Below are positions 28,320 to 40,429 of a stretch of DNA of 61,743 nucleotides, piece by piece. Source of the DNA: Amphimedon queenslandica (taxonomy: Eukaryota; Porifera; Demospongiae; Haplosclerida; Niphatidae); the NCBI RefSeq assembly GCF_000090795.2, contig NW_003546451.1, positions 102,055-163,797 of the forward strand, written 5' to 3'. Within the stretch, counting starts at the first letter, position 1; the number at the start of each line of letters is the position of its first letter. The notes beneath the pieces were generated by a model. The model had not been told where the DNA came from and ran no database searches. It saw only the letters and a list, made by a program, of their open reading frames with translations. The position numbers and the translations under genes are program-made.

Positions 28320-30713
28320 ATGGAAGTAATGACTGACAGGCTGGCTGAACTGCGTGCGGATAAAGACACGGTAAGCCTAATAACTAAAGTAAAGATCATT
28401 ACTGCTTTTAAAATTTTAATTTAAATAGTAATTGCAAGGCTGCAAAACATGTTCTTGCTGTCCTTCAGGGCACTTCTGATTTTTAAATAGTGCTGTATAA
28501 TAGAATAATGAAGGATTGTTTCAACTCGATCTTCCCTAGTTCAATTTCAAGGCTTGCATGTCCTTTCTGATAATATTATTTTTAATATTCATTAATAATA
28601 ATTATTATGTTACGAGCCTTTGGCAGGCTCCATAACTGTGGCTGTGTGACATAGGGTATTCTAGACCTAGATGCAAGTACATGTATAGGGTCAAGTTCAT
28701 TAAGACTAGTGACTTATCAATTAAAAATCTTAATTTACTTTTATCAGATATCTTATTCTACATGTATCATAGAGTATTGATCTTGAAGATGAAGATGGTG
28801 ATTGCACAGTTGTGAGCCCTGCATTAATTGATGGATTCCTTCAAACGGTATCACTTCACATATAATGTAACCATGCATCATACAATAAGAAGGCTAGCCT
28901 GCCATGGAAAGAACTGTAGTATAATTTTCTAACTGCTACCAGCCTACTACACTATACTATATTATATAGCTAAATTCTATAATATTTAAGGCACGGTAGC
29001 ATGGCCCATAAACAAATTATTATGGCTTAAGATAAGCAGAGACTTTCTATGCTCAGTTCTGTCTGATCTTCTGGCTAAATATTATAACCATATAGATAAC
29101 ACAATGCACATCAGCAAGTGAGTATGGACAATCTCTGGCTCAGACTGGCTGACTACAAATATTTGCATGTTCCCACTTTCTCTCTGCTAGCATTGTGCCC
29201 CACAAAAGGACAAGGCAAGAGACTTTGTAAGCTCTTGCAATGTATAGGTCAATCAAATGAATAGAAATTTAGAAAGGCTACAGCAGAACCTTGATGAAAT
29301 GAGGCAAATTCAAGAAAATGTTCGTGAATCAAGTGGTGAGTATAATATAAAAATTTTTATAAACAATTAGTATTTGTTAATACCTTTGTAGCTTTAAAAA
29401 AAAGATATCAAGAGGTGACAAATGAAATCAAACAAATCTCACTAAATATTTATAAAGGATTGAAAAGTATTTTAATGCAGTTTATTTTCCTGTTTTTTTA
29501 ATTATGTACTCTTTCCTTTGGATACCTCTGCCACCCTCCCTAAGGCTTGAGTAAGGAGATTACCAATGAGTTGAGATCAAACAGACATAATGCTGAGTTT
29601 AGGATCAAAAAAGCTCAAGTAAATTTAGAAAAGAGAGTGAAGGAGGAAGAGAGATAAAAGTACTCTGCTGGAGTATATTGGCTGATATGTACTAACATAT
29701 AGGAAGCAGCATTAAGACAAAAGTTAAAGAGACTCGTGTTAGAATATCAACAGCTGGAAGAGCAAAACAAAGAAAAGTACAGGGGGATGCTTAGAAGACA
29801 GCTACAGATAGGTAAAAGTATAAATACATTAGATCTATTATCTATTTCTATTAATTGACTAATTACAATAGTTGGTATTCATTATACATCCATTTCGGAT
29901 GACAGATTTGAGGAACTGGTCTCACAAATTGAGAGCGGAATAGCCTTGACACAGGAAGATGTGAGTGCATAGAGATAATAATTCATATAAAAAAATTACT
30001 TGAAAAAAGCTTTTTCATGTATTTGAGTTTCATAGACAATGTACTACTATACAAAAGAAGTTTGTTGTGGTGCTAGCATTTTCACCCTATAGTTAATTTT
30101 CTTCTCAGATATTGAAACAAACTAATCAAGAAAGACAAACACTTAAAGAGGTTGAAGCAAGAAAGATCTCTGAACTAGAGAAAAATGTGAAAGTAAGTAT
30201 TATCTTACACACAACTATTGGTCAGTCTCAGAAATCATATTTCTTATCAGGAGCTCCATGACATGTTTCATGAGATGACAGTGCTCCTAAATGATGAATC
30301 ACAGGTGAGACAACCACCCATCAATCACAAACTAACCACCACACCCTCTTATTAGGATGAGAATGATTTTATAGCAGACAATATTGAGCACAATGTAGAA
30401 AATACAAAAGATTACGTACCAAAAGCCACAAAAGATTATGTACCAGAAGTCACAGAACCGATAGAGATAGCAAGAAATTATCCCAAAAAAACCAGTGTAA
30501 GACCACACCTAGCTATCAACCACTCTCATCCACTTTCCTCCCCATCTATAGTTAAAATGGATGATGTGTGGAATTGCTACAATAGTGATAGCTATATTTC
30601 TCCTAATCATAACCCTGCCTGTTGCCCTAGTGATTATCATTATAATAATTATCATTGTGAGTATTGCTGTTGGCATTGGCTCTTGTCGACATCAAGAGAC
30701 TCAAGACAATTGA
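28320..30713 (+). CDS. Syntaxin beta (divergent Qa-SNARE)
   Basis: Same eleven-exon plan as syntaxin alpha: ATG at 28320 (MEVMTDRLAELRADKDT), last exon 30552-30713. The Habc segments include VNQMNRNLERLQQNLDEMRQ, SNRHNAEFRIKKAQ and LKRLVLEYQQLEEQNKEKY. The SNARE motif has ERQTLKEVEARKISELEKNVK and ELHDMFHEMTVLLNDESQ. The exon that follows the zero-layer Gln reads DENDFIADNIEHNVE. Compared with alpha (LLVESQ|GDLIDNI), beta has one extra residue before the Gln and three after it, so the heptad register breaks at the centre of the SNARE helix. A tandem KDYVPKAT/KDYVPEVT repeat follows. The anchor is unusually long and rich in Ile (about 35 hydrophobic residues), ending GSCRHQETQDN. It is probably a real gene, but its ability to form a canonical four-helix SNARE bundle is doubtful. 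Confidence 0.85.
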
Positions 30714-30974
30714 ATATTGAATTTTGTGTATGAGTGACACAATAATATACTATCTATAGATATAAATAATTTGTAGTAAAATAGAGTTTTTAGAAGTAAT
30801 TTTCATTGATCAAAATGTTAAGTTACCTAATGACAGACAGAATCAATCGCTTTGACTATCAGCTACTACACTAAGAAGGTAACTCCTATCATTAGTCTCA
30901 CAAAAAGTGTTAAATTCTACCACTTTCATTTTTTAATAATAAGTATTAATAATTAATCAATAAGTTAATTAAAA

Positions 30975-33900
30975 TTACTTGGTAGAGGATTTTTGTTTTT
31001 TCATTTCTTTATTATATTCTTCTCTCTTTTCCTTGAGCTCTCTCACCTAAAAGAAATTAAAAAACAACTTACACAATACACACGTAACAAAAAATAATGA
31101 ATTATTGATCATCATTATCAGTACAAAAATTCCACCATCAAACATGACTACAAAAACTTGAAACTCACCCTTCTTGATTTCTTGTTCCTCTTCTCCATTA
31201 TCCTGTCATACAGTTTCCGTCTGGTCCTAGTCATCATCATCACTGCTAGTTTCCTCTCCTCTCTCTCTTGCTTGGCCTCGGCCTCCATTCTCTGAGTCTC
31301 CTCATCTTTTTCTTTACTCACTCCATCTCCTTCCACCACAGAGCCTACTGGTAGATTCATGGCAGGTGCAATCTATAATAAACAAAGAAATGGAGGAATA
31401 GGTAAATAGTTTGTGAAACAATGTTGAGTGATGTTAAAGAGAGAGAGGGGGGAGAAAGATTCATTCAAAAGCTAACAGGTAATTTTCTTCTTTTAGGTGA
31501 AGGAGGTTTTAAAGCTTCAACATCTTCGTCTTCCTCGCCCTCTCCCTCATCCTCCCTCTCCTCCAAGTCTTCCTCCTCCTCTCTCTCTTCTAAATCCTCA
31601 TCTTCCTCCTCTCCTTCCTCTTCCTCTTCTTGTTCTTCGGTTTTATCTTCTGCCAGCATCATCTTATCTGGTGGTATGTAATCACCTTCACCGTCTCTTG
31701 TGAAAGGAGAGAGATGAGGAGGGAGGGAGGTCTGAGGTGAGTACTTGTCCGTTGGCAGGAGTTTACGGAAATTAATACTATCATAGACCCACTGAGGCTG
31801 TATATAAACCCTGGGTAAAAGAAAACCAAAAAAAGAGAGAAAGAAATGAAGGATGTAAACACAAAGAATAAGATTAAGAAACAGTATGAGAGACAAGGTA
31901 TGAAAGTATACAATAGTAACAATATTAACATTTAAAACTACATCAACTATTCTACAGCAGACCTTGATAAGTAGGAATGGTTCATTGACGGTCTATCAAC
32001 AATCTCATGCGTTATACGCTCGTCTGATTCAGGATAAGTAGAACCACGCCCACAAGATGGGTCCCAGGAAACGCTCCCACCAAAACACCTTTAAAGAAAC
32101 GATAAACCTTTTTTCTACGTGTAAAATTAATAGTCTCTACTTGATTATAAAAGTGAGCGATTCTTTGGGAACTTCACGAGAGAGGAAGAACTTGAGACCT
32201 TCAAATAAAGTTTTAAATTCGTCGAGTTTCTCTCGTTCTTCTCTTGCTTTGTCACGGCGAGCTTGCTCCTCCGGCTAGTAAAATAAATCACTTATAATTT
32301 AGCTTTATTTGATTATTATTACGTCTAAATCTGTTGGTATATCTTCCTCAATTAGGTCATCAGTATCAGCTGGGAAAGGAAAAATACATTTTCGATATAA
32401 ATTATTTTTCACTATTATTATCAATATCGCCAGGGTTTTCTACAAAGCATGCTACGTTAGCTAAAAGCATGCTTCATGAGTTATAATAGCACGTGCAGCT
32501 TTTGGACTAATTTTAAAAATTCATTAAAAAATCTAATTTTGATCAGAATCAGCTCAAACTTTCTACACAACTTAAGAACATGTATATGCATCAGAAAATA
32601 TTATAAAAATGAAGAATTCTCTCCTAGACATTTTTGATGAAATTTGGCCAGTGACCCTGTACTATAGTACAGGGACTTTTGCCTGATTTTGGAGTAACTT
32701 TAAAAATCCATAAAAAATTTAATTTTGATCGGAATCAGCTCAAACTTTCTACACAACATAAGAACATGTATATGCATCAGAATAAATTATAAAAATAAAG
32801 AATTCTCTCCTAGACATTTTTGATGAAATTTGCTCAAAAACTGGAAATTGAAAACTCTGATTAACAAACCTGTTGGTGTTTCAGGGATCTTAACAAGTGA
32901 ATGAGAGAGAGACTCTAGAAGCTACACACAACACAGATAATAAAGTGTGCATTAAATAGAACACTCACTTCTCTATATTCCCCTTTATCTCCATCATTTT
33001 CATACTCAACTTCATTCGGATTGACTAGGAGTGAGGGCAGCTGGAGAGAAAGCTCAGTAGAAAAATATCCCTCCAACTAAAAATTGAAGAAAACAAGTTA
33101 CATTTATAAATATAATGATGTTTGGTATTAATTCTGTACATGTAGCATAACAAGATAGATATCAAGAAAATGTAAAAAATTGGAGTAATTTTGGAACCAA
33201 TTTTTAGAAAAAAAACATGACAATTGCTATATAATGGTGAGCCACACCCACTAATGCTTACCTGAGGTGGATAACGTAAGTTGAGAGAATGAAACAATCT
33301 AAAGTTGACAAACGTCAGTAGTGTTGTATAGAACTCGACAAAAGTGTTCATGATACGAAAATCAACTTCCCTTGGAATCTAAGAGAGAAAATATAAAGGA
33401 AAAATAAGGGAAGTGTATCCAAAAGAGAAGACAAAAAGAAACTATTTCTTACTCTTTGAGGAAACTGATGTGGTGTAAGCCATGTTATAGTCTGCCCTTG
33501 TATTTCAGCTTGATAATAAATACCTTTAATTGATATGAATACCTACACATACAATAATAATAATAATGGATATTAATAATTGATGATTGCCACACCTTCC
33601 TAAGAGATTTTGAGGCTATGATGTAATGCATGAATTCTAATAATAGCCTCTTGCATAACTGACTCACAGACGCCTAAAAAACAAACAAACAAATAAACAA
33701 ATAGATACTACTACAATCTCATACCTTTATCTTAAGAGATGATAATGTACTGTATAATGACACCATAGTCAGTACATCGTCAATATCTCTCAAGGCATCC
33801 ACAAAAGTTGGATACCTCTCCTTCACCATACGGTCAAGAGTGTACAACGGTCTGTGCTCCTCGAGACTCGCAATTTTAACTTTGTCGTCGTCATTGAAAG

Positions 33901-34273
33901 CTCTCTTAAGCTTCTTGACAAATATCTTAAAGTCCCTTCCTTTTTGCAGTAGAGGCTCGTGTGCCAACCAAGCAATGTCTTTACGGTAATAGTACGTCTT
34001 GTAGACCGAGCTACCCTTGCTGACCTTTCGTCGATGACGAGGCTCTTGAGGATAAATACCCTTGAAGATGCAGAGACGCCTGTGGAATGGGAGTGGTTAA
34101 TGATCACGTGATCTTATTAACTGACCTGAATTCAGGCATTGATATCTGTAGTTTCCTCATTGCTTGACTGCGTGAGTAGTAGGTGGTTGCAAGCCCACTC
34201 TCTCCCTATTAATGTGTAGAAATAAGATAAAATAAAGGTATTAGCCGCTTACTTTCTTTTTTTCTCTACCCAT
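30975..34273 (-). CDS. PES1: Pescadillo (PES1), complete
   Basis: Minus-strand exons run from the ATG at 34273 (MGREKKK, exon 1 34273-34253) and exon 2 34205-34126 ([20 protein letters not shown]) to the TAA at 30975. Exon 3 (about 34079-33727) gives [20 protein letters not shown] and [20 protein letters not shown]. Later exons give [56 protein letters not shown] and [20 protein letters not shown]. The BRCT domain is [35 protein letters not shown], followed by LPPHLSPF and EGDYIPPDK. An acidic Glu-rich stretch and a basic C-terminal coiled coil ([20 protein letters not shown]) close the protein. Pescadillo acts in the PeBoW complex for 60S ribosome maturation in the nucleolus. The intron at about 32400-32870 holds a palindromic repeat that appears to be a duplication breakpoint. 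Confidence 0.96.
32490..32870. repeat. Palindromic dispersed element in a PES1 intron (duplication breakpoint)
   Basis: Two partial tandem copies of a ~190-bp unit lie here, each with 'actttaaaaattcat', 'gatcggaatcagctcaaac' style and 'aagaacatgtatatgcatcag' style blocks. Between them is a perfect 20-bp palindrome, CCCTGTACTATAGTACAGGG (32656-32675). The same family occurs at about 2590-2840, 19860-20110, 42780-42990, 53150-53690 and 61440-61743, and as the 177-bp array in Spt20. Confidence 0.8.
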
Positions 34274-34586
34274 GATTGTACTTGTGAGACCACGTGTGTA
34301 GGCGTGGTCCAAGCAATATCCGGAGCATTGTTTCTATCCGGATAGCTACCGCTTTGCTCAACACCCACCCAAATTATTGTAGTGGGTGGGGCTGGTCTTG
34401 CATTGTTGAAAAAACTTTGTTAAAAGCAATGGAAGTGATGCAATATATTGTACATTATTGTATGTTGCAGCAAAAATTATATGAAGCTTTGTGATAGTTC
34501 TGAGAGTTCTCTGTTAACCGGATTCTGTACAGTAATGTCAGTGTTATTACCCCTCAGAAGACAAACAGCTACAACTGCTATGATGG

Positions 34587-36114
34587 CTACAGCACTACAC
34601 AGCAGATAACCCAGCGCAGCTGTGAGGATAAAAAATGAAGTCAAAAAATGGAGAATTTATTAAGATTATCATTTCCATTATATTTGAATATTCCATACCC
34701 TTGTGTTCTCGTTTTGCATCATTCTAGCTGAAGTAACTGTTGTTTGTGTACCAGGTTCCACATAGGCTGCTGCGTTATCAACATTATATTCAATATTATC
34801 AGCAAGATCTCCCTATATACATAAATGTATAAATATACACAGTATAGTTGATTAATTGTGATTAATGTCCTACTTGAGGCTCATTCAGAAGCATGAAGTC
34901 ATAGAACATGTCATAAAGTTCCTAAATCAGAAGGTTAGTAAATTATATATTCAATAGACCAATACTTTTAAATTTTGCTCCAGTTTACGTATTTCTGTTC
35001 TTCGAGCCTCTACTTCATCAAGAACTTGTTTCTTCAGAGATGGTTGAATTAATATCTAAATAATATAGTTATTACAATAATACAAACAGCAATAAAAATG
35101 CATAATAAACTCACACTTTCATGAAATACAGATACTTCATTTGACTCCAACATTTCTTCAATTTTTCCATCAGATAGATTAGCTGTAGGATCAACTGAAT
35201 AATCATTAATATAAATATTATATTAGTCATATAATAACAGTCATACTACCTATTCGCATTTGTTTTTTTATCACATCTTTGCATTGCTCTTTGTACTGTT
35301 CCCCCAGCCGAGTATAGACTGACATGATATTCTTTAGTTTACGGCTCAAGGCAGAATACTACAAGTATGAATAATATTAAAAATTTTTACTGCCTCATAT
35401 AACAAGCTAGTTGATGTTTAATTAAAAATCAACTACAATACTAGGCAGATAACTTACATGACTTTTCTTTATTCTTAGTTCAGCTGAGTTTCTTATAGGG
35501 CCCAGTTCATCACGTTTAATGTCATCCTGAAAGCCTAAATAATTAATTAAAAATTGAACTTATTAACATGCATGCTTAGCTATTTACGCTTTAATCCTTT
35601 CTGAACAGTTTGTGACTGCTGGTTAATCTCTGCCAGAAGCTTTGCATACCTCTCTTTCAAAGCTATTGTGCAGCAGAATAAAGAGTATAGTTGCATAAAA
35701 ACCAAGACAAACAGGTGTACCTCCATTTTGACTTAATGGACTTGTGGAAATTTCATATTGAAGACTACGAACTTCATTCAACTTCAGCTCAATCTCATCC
35801 ACTTTTCTATTCAATTCAGAAGCCTAGAGACAGTATATAAATCAAAATTTGTTTTGCAATTATTACAACACTAGGAGATATTAATCTACTACATTTACTT
35901 AAGCAGTATCATACAATAAAGCAATAATAACAGAATGCTAGGCATAATGTCTGACCTCAAGAAGCACCACATCTTCCTCATACTCATTCTCTTTCTCATC
36001 CTCTTCTATTTCCATATTCTAAAGGATAAGAGTTTTAACTGATACAGCTACCTTATAGTCAACTCTTACTCTTCTCCTAAGCTCTTCGAGCCTATCAACA
36101 AAAATGTCAGCCAT
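34587..36114 (-). CDS. Syntaxin copy A, predicted CAAX-ended (no transmembrane anchor)
   Basis: Eleven exons on the minus strand: 36114-36052, 36018-35956, 35823-35721, 35662-35588, 35534-35458, 35358-35250, 35194-35115, 35055-34966, 34921-34874, 34812-34699 and 34619-34587. These sum to 855 nt, an exact multiple of three (284 residues). It opens MADIFVDRLEELRRRVRVDY. The SNARE motif runs QVLDEVEARRTEIRKLEQNL, ELYDMFYDFMLLNEPQ (zero-layer Gln) and GDLADNIEYNVDNAAAYVE. The final exon reads LRWVICCVVL and stops. Sister copies continue ICCVVTTIIIVLVIAV.. into a full membrane anchor. Here 28 nt after the GTG Val codon are missing, so a TAG follows at once. The new C-terminus, CCVVL, fits a CAAX prenylation box (CVVL) with an adjacent Cys for palmitoylation. 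The sequence that would encode the lost tail persists downstream out of frame, so the deletion may be recent. Its promoter lies beside a PES1 relic. Confidence 0.85.
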
Positions 36115-36255
36115 TAAAGATATAGAAAGGGGCAAGAGAAAGAGAGAACTCTGCAAATTGAAGGTGAGGCTGGAAGCAAGCTAATTAATTAAAAGTTATT
36201 ATATCAACAGTCATGTGACCAAGCAAAGGCGTGGTCTATGTTTCATGGTTAATGA

Positions 36256-36405
36256 CCTGAATTGCGGCATTGATATCTGTAGATTCCTCATTGCTTGACT
36301 GCGCGAGTAGCAGGTGGTTGCAAGCCCACTCTCTCCCTATTAATGTGTAGAAATAAGACAAAATATAAGGCATTAGTGGCTTACTTTCTTTCTTTCTCTA
36401 CCCAT
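36256..36405 (-). pseudogene. PES1 exon 1-2 relic between syntaxins A and B
   Basis: Exon 1 (MGRERKK from the ATG at 36405) and exon 2 ([20 protein letters not shown]) of PES1 are recognisable, with the intron and both splice sites between them. The remainder of PES1 is missing. The PES1 promoter box 'accacgtgtgtaggcgtggt' is also retained upstream. It lies about 140 bp upstream of the syntaxin A start, same orientation. Confidence 0.85.
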
Positions 36406-36613
36406 GATTGACCACGTGTGTAGGCGTGGTCTATTCAGTATCCTGATCATCGTTTTTATCCGGATAGTTACCTCTCTGCTCATCACCCACGCAAATTATT
36501 TAGTGGGTGGGGCTGGTCTTGCATTGCTAAAAATTTTTTTTGTTGAAAGCAATGAAGCTGATGCAATATATATGCATACATATTGTACAATACAACTTTA
36601 TGTTGCAGCAAAA

Positions 36614-38269
36614 TTATATGAAGCTTTGTGATAGTTTTGAAAGCTCTCTTTTAACCGGATTCTGTACAGTAATGTCAGTGTTATTACCCCTCAGAAGATA
36701 AACAGCTACAACTGCTATGATGGCTACAGCTATAACCAGAACAATGATGATAGTGGTCACTACACAGCAGATAATCCAACACAACTGTGAGGATAAAAAA
36801 GAAAATTAAAGATAAAATGGAGAATTTATTAAGATTATCATTTCTATAATAACTATTTGAATATTTCCTACCCTTGTGTTCTTTTTCTTCAATCTAGATG
36901 CAGCAACTATTGCTTTTGTACCAGATTCAACATAGGCTGCTGTTTTCTCAACATTATATTCAATATTATCAACAAGATCTCCCTATATACATAAATGTAT
37001 AAATATGCTGAGTACAATTGATCAATTGTGATTAATATCCTACTTGATACTCAATGAGAAGCATAAAGTCATGGAACATGTCATAAAGTCCCTAAATCAG
37101 AAGGTTATTAAATTATAAATTCAAGAGACTGATACTTTTAAATTTTGCTCCAGTTCATGTATTTCTGTTCTTCGAGCCTCAACTTCATCAAGAACTTGTT
37201 TCTTCTGAGATTTATCAATTAATATCTAAATAATATAATTATTACAATAATACAAACAGCAATAAAAATGCATAATAAACTCACATCGTCAGTATATATA
37301 GACACTTCATTTGACTCCAACATTTCTTTAATTTTTTCATCAGATGCATCAGCTTTATTAGCTACATAATCATTAATATAAATATTATATTAGTCATACA
37401 ATAATAGTCATACTACCTTGTCGCATTTGTTTTTTTATCAGATCCTTGCACTTTTCTTTGTGCTGTTCCTCCTGCTGACTATAGACTGACATGATATTAT
37501 TTAGTTTACAGTTTAAGGCAGAATACTACAAGTATAAATAATATTGCAACTTATTATTGCCTCATATAACAAGCTAGTTCATTTTTAAAAAATCAAACTA
37601 CAACACTAGGCAGATAACTTACATGACTTTTTTTAATTCTTAGTTCAGCTGAATTTCTTTCAGGGCCCAGTTCATCACGTCTAATGTCATCCTGAAAGCC
37701 TAGTAAATTAATAAAAAATTGAACTTATAGCATGCATGCTTAGCTATTTACGCTTTAATCCTTTCTGAACAGTCTGTGACAGCTGCTTGATCTCTGCCAG
37801 AAGCTTTGCAAGCCTCTCTTTCAAATCTATTGTGCAGCAGAATAAAGAGTATAGTTGCATAAAACAAGAATGACAGGTGTACCTCCATTGTGACCTGGTG
37901 GGTTTGTGAACATTTCATTTTGAAGTTCACGAACTTCATTCAACTTCAGCCCAATCTCATCCACTTTTCGATTCAATTCAGAAGCCTAAAGACAGTATAT
38001 AAATCAAAATGTGTTTTGCAATTATTACAACAGGAGATATTAATCTATTACGTTTACTGAAGCAATATTATACAATAAACCAATAATAACATAATGCGAG
38101 GTTACATAATGTCTGACCTCAAGAAGTACCACATCTTCCTCATACTCATTCTCATCCTCTTCTATTTCCTTATTCTAAAAGATAAAAGTTTTACAGATGC
38201 AACTACCTTATAGTCAACTCTTACTCTTCTCCTAAACTCTTCGAGCCTATCAACAAAAATGTCAGCCAT
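36614..38269 (-). CDS. Syntaxin copy B (anchored Qa-SNARE)
   Basis: Same eleven-exon plan as copy A, ATG at 38269, TAA at 36614. The N-terminus is MADIFVDRLEEFRRRVRVDY. The Habc region includes VREL.NEM and NIMSVYSQQEEQHKEKCKDL. The SNARE region has QVLDEVEARRTEIHELEQNL, then GLYDMFHDFMLLIEYQ|GDLVDNIEYNVEKTA. The anchor is complete (WIICCVVTTIIIVLVIAVAI, continuing IAVVAVYLLRG). After it comes a 26-residue polar tail, NNTDITVQNPV.. ending LSQSFI, with an N-glycosylation sequon (NNT) on the non-cytosolic side. All frames read open. The zero layer Gln is kept, but Tyr replaces the usual Ser before it. Confidence 0.88.
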
Positions 38270-38415
38270 CAAGGGACGAGAGAAAGAGGGAGAGAGAGAA
38301 CACAAACCCTCCATATTGAAGGTGAGGCTGGAAGCAAGCTAATTAATTAAAAGTTATTATATCAACAGTCATATGTGACCTAGCAAAGGCGTGGTCTATA
38401 TTTAATAGTTAATGA

Positions 38416-38565
38416 CCTGAATTGCGGCATTGATATCTGTAGTTTCCTCATTGCTTGACTGTGTGAGTAGCAGGTAGTTGCAAGCCCACTCTCTCCCTAT
38501 TAATGTGTAGAAATAAGACAAAATAAAAGGGATTAGTGGCTTACTTTCTTCTTTTCTCTACCCAT
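38416..38565 (-). pseudogene. PES1 exon 1-2 relic between syntaxins B and C
   Basis: Matches the relic at 36256-36405: ATG at 38565 plus exon 2 with a TTYYS-like segment read as TTCYS/TNYLL variants (it carries 'gcaactacctgc'). A roughly 40-bp insertion ('atgaaaggtcaacagtgtca' region, about 38630-38665) lies just upstream. It sits ~145 bp upstream of the syntaxin B start. Confidence 0.8.
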
Positions 38566-38791
38566 GATTGTCACTTGTGAGACCACGTGTGTAGGCGTGG
38601 TCCTAGCAGTATCCGCAGTATCGTCTTTATTAATGAAAGGTCAACAGTGTCATACCTCCTCTGAGCTACCTCTCTGCTCAACACAATTATTGTAGTGGGT
38701 GGGGCTGGTCTTGCATTGTTGAAAAAAAACTTTGTTAAAAGCAATGGAAGTGATGCAATATATTGTACATTATTGTATGTTGCAGCAAAAA

Positions 38792-40429
38792 TTATATGTA
38801 GCTTTGTGATAGTTCTGAGAGTTCTCTGTTAACCGGATTCTGCACAGTAATGTCAGTGTTATTACCCCTCAGAAGATAAACAGCTACAACTGCTATGATG
38901 GCTACAGCTATAACCAGAACAATGATGATAGTGGTCACTACACAGCAGATAATCCAACGCAACTGCAAGGATAAAAAAAAGGAAATTAAAGAAAAATGGA
39001 GAATTTATTAAGATTATCATTTCTATAATAACTATTTGAATATTTCCTACCCTTGTGTTCTTTTTCTTCATTCTAGCTGCACCAACTACTGCTTTTGCAC
39101 CAGATTCAACATAGGCTCCTGCTTTTTCAACATTATATTCAATATTATCTACAAGGTCTCCCTATGATATGCACAGTATAGTTGATCAATTGGTAATGCC
39201 CTACTTGAGAATCAATGAGAAGCATAATGTCATAGAACATTTCGTAAAGTTCCTAAATCAAACGATTAGTAAATTTTAAATTCAATAGACTAATACTTTT
39301 AAATTTTGCTCCAGTTCACGTATTTCTGTTCTTCGAGCCTCTACTTCATCAAGAACTTGTTTCTTCTGAGATGTTTGAATCAATACCTAAATATAATAAT
39401 TAGAATAACACAAACAGGAATAAAATTGCATAATGAACTCACATCTTGAGTGAATACGGACACTTCATTTGACTCCAACATTTCTTCAATTTTTTCATCA
39501 GATACATCAGCTTTAGAATCAACTGCATAATCATTAATATAAGTTTTATGTTAGTCATACAATAATAGTCATACTACCTATTCGCATTTGTCTTTTTATC
39601 AGATCCTTGCACTTTTCTTTGTGCTGTTCCTCCAGCTGAGCATAGGTTGACATGATATTCTTTAGTTTACGGCTCAAGGCAGAACACTACAAGTATATAC
39701 AAATAATATTGCAATTTTTTATTGCGTTATAACGAGTTAGTTGATTTTTAAAATCAAATTACAATACTAGGCAGATAACTTACATGACTTTTCTTTATTC
39801 TTAGGTCAGCTGAATTTCTTTCAGGGCCCAGTTCATCACGTTTAATGTCATCCTGAAAGCCTAAAAAATTAATAAGAGAAAATTGAACTAATTAGCATGC
39901 ATGTTTAGCTATTTACGCTTTAATCCTTTCTGAACAGTTTGTGACAGCTTCTTGATCTCTGCCAGAAGCTTTGCATGCCTCTCTTTCAAATCTGTGCAGG
40001 AGAATAAAGCCATAATAATAGTTTCATAAAAAAGAAGACAAACAGGTGTACCTCCATTTTGACTTGATAGGTTTGTGACAATTTTACCTTGAAGGTCGCG
40101 AACTTCATTTAACATCAACTCAATCTCATCTACTTTCCGATTCAATTCAGAAGCCTAAGAAATGCAGTAAATTAAAATGTGTTTTGCAATTATTACATTA
40201 CATGTACTACATTTACTTAAGCAATATCATACAATAAAGCAATAATAACAGAATGTGAGGTTACATAATGTCTGACCTCAAGAAGCACCACATCCTCCTC
40301 ATACTCTTTCTCATCCTCTTCTATTTCCTTATTCTAAAGGATAAGAGTTTCAACAGATACAGCTACCTTACAGTCAACTCTTACTTTTCTCCTAAACTCT
40401 TCGAGCCTATCAACGAAAATGTCAGCCAT
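38792..40429 (-). CDS. Syntaxin copy C (anchored Qa-SNARE)
   Basis: Eleven exons, ATG at 40429, TAA at 38792. SNARE motif: ELYEMFYDIMLLIDSQ|GDLVDNIEYNVEKAGAYVE, then KKKNTR and the anchor LRWIICCVVTTIIIVLVI. The luminal tail ends SQSYI rather than SQSFI. It is head-to-head with RPA1 copy 1 across 210 bp, so unlike A and B it uses a promoter shared with RPA1. All frames read open by eye. Confidence 0.87.

Noticed and set aside
34540..34620. Alternative acceptors in copy A that would restore the anchor
   Set aside because: I tested the three AGs downstream within the exon (after TGTAG, ATAG and TTGTAG). Each gives a stop within a few codons.
36256..38269. PES1-relic/syntaxin fusion protein by splicing relic exon 2 into a syntaxin exon
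   Set aside because: The relic exon ends in phase 2, while syntaxin exon 2 begins in phase 0, so a fusion would be out of frame.
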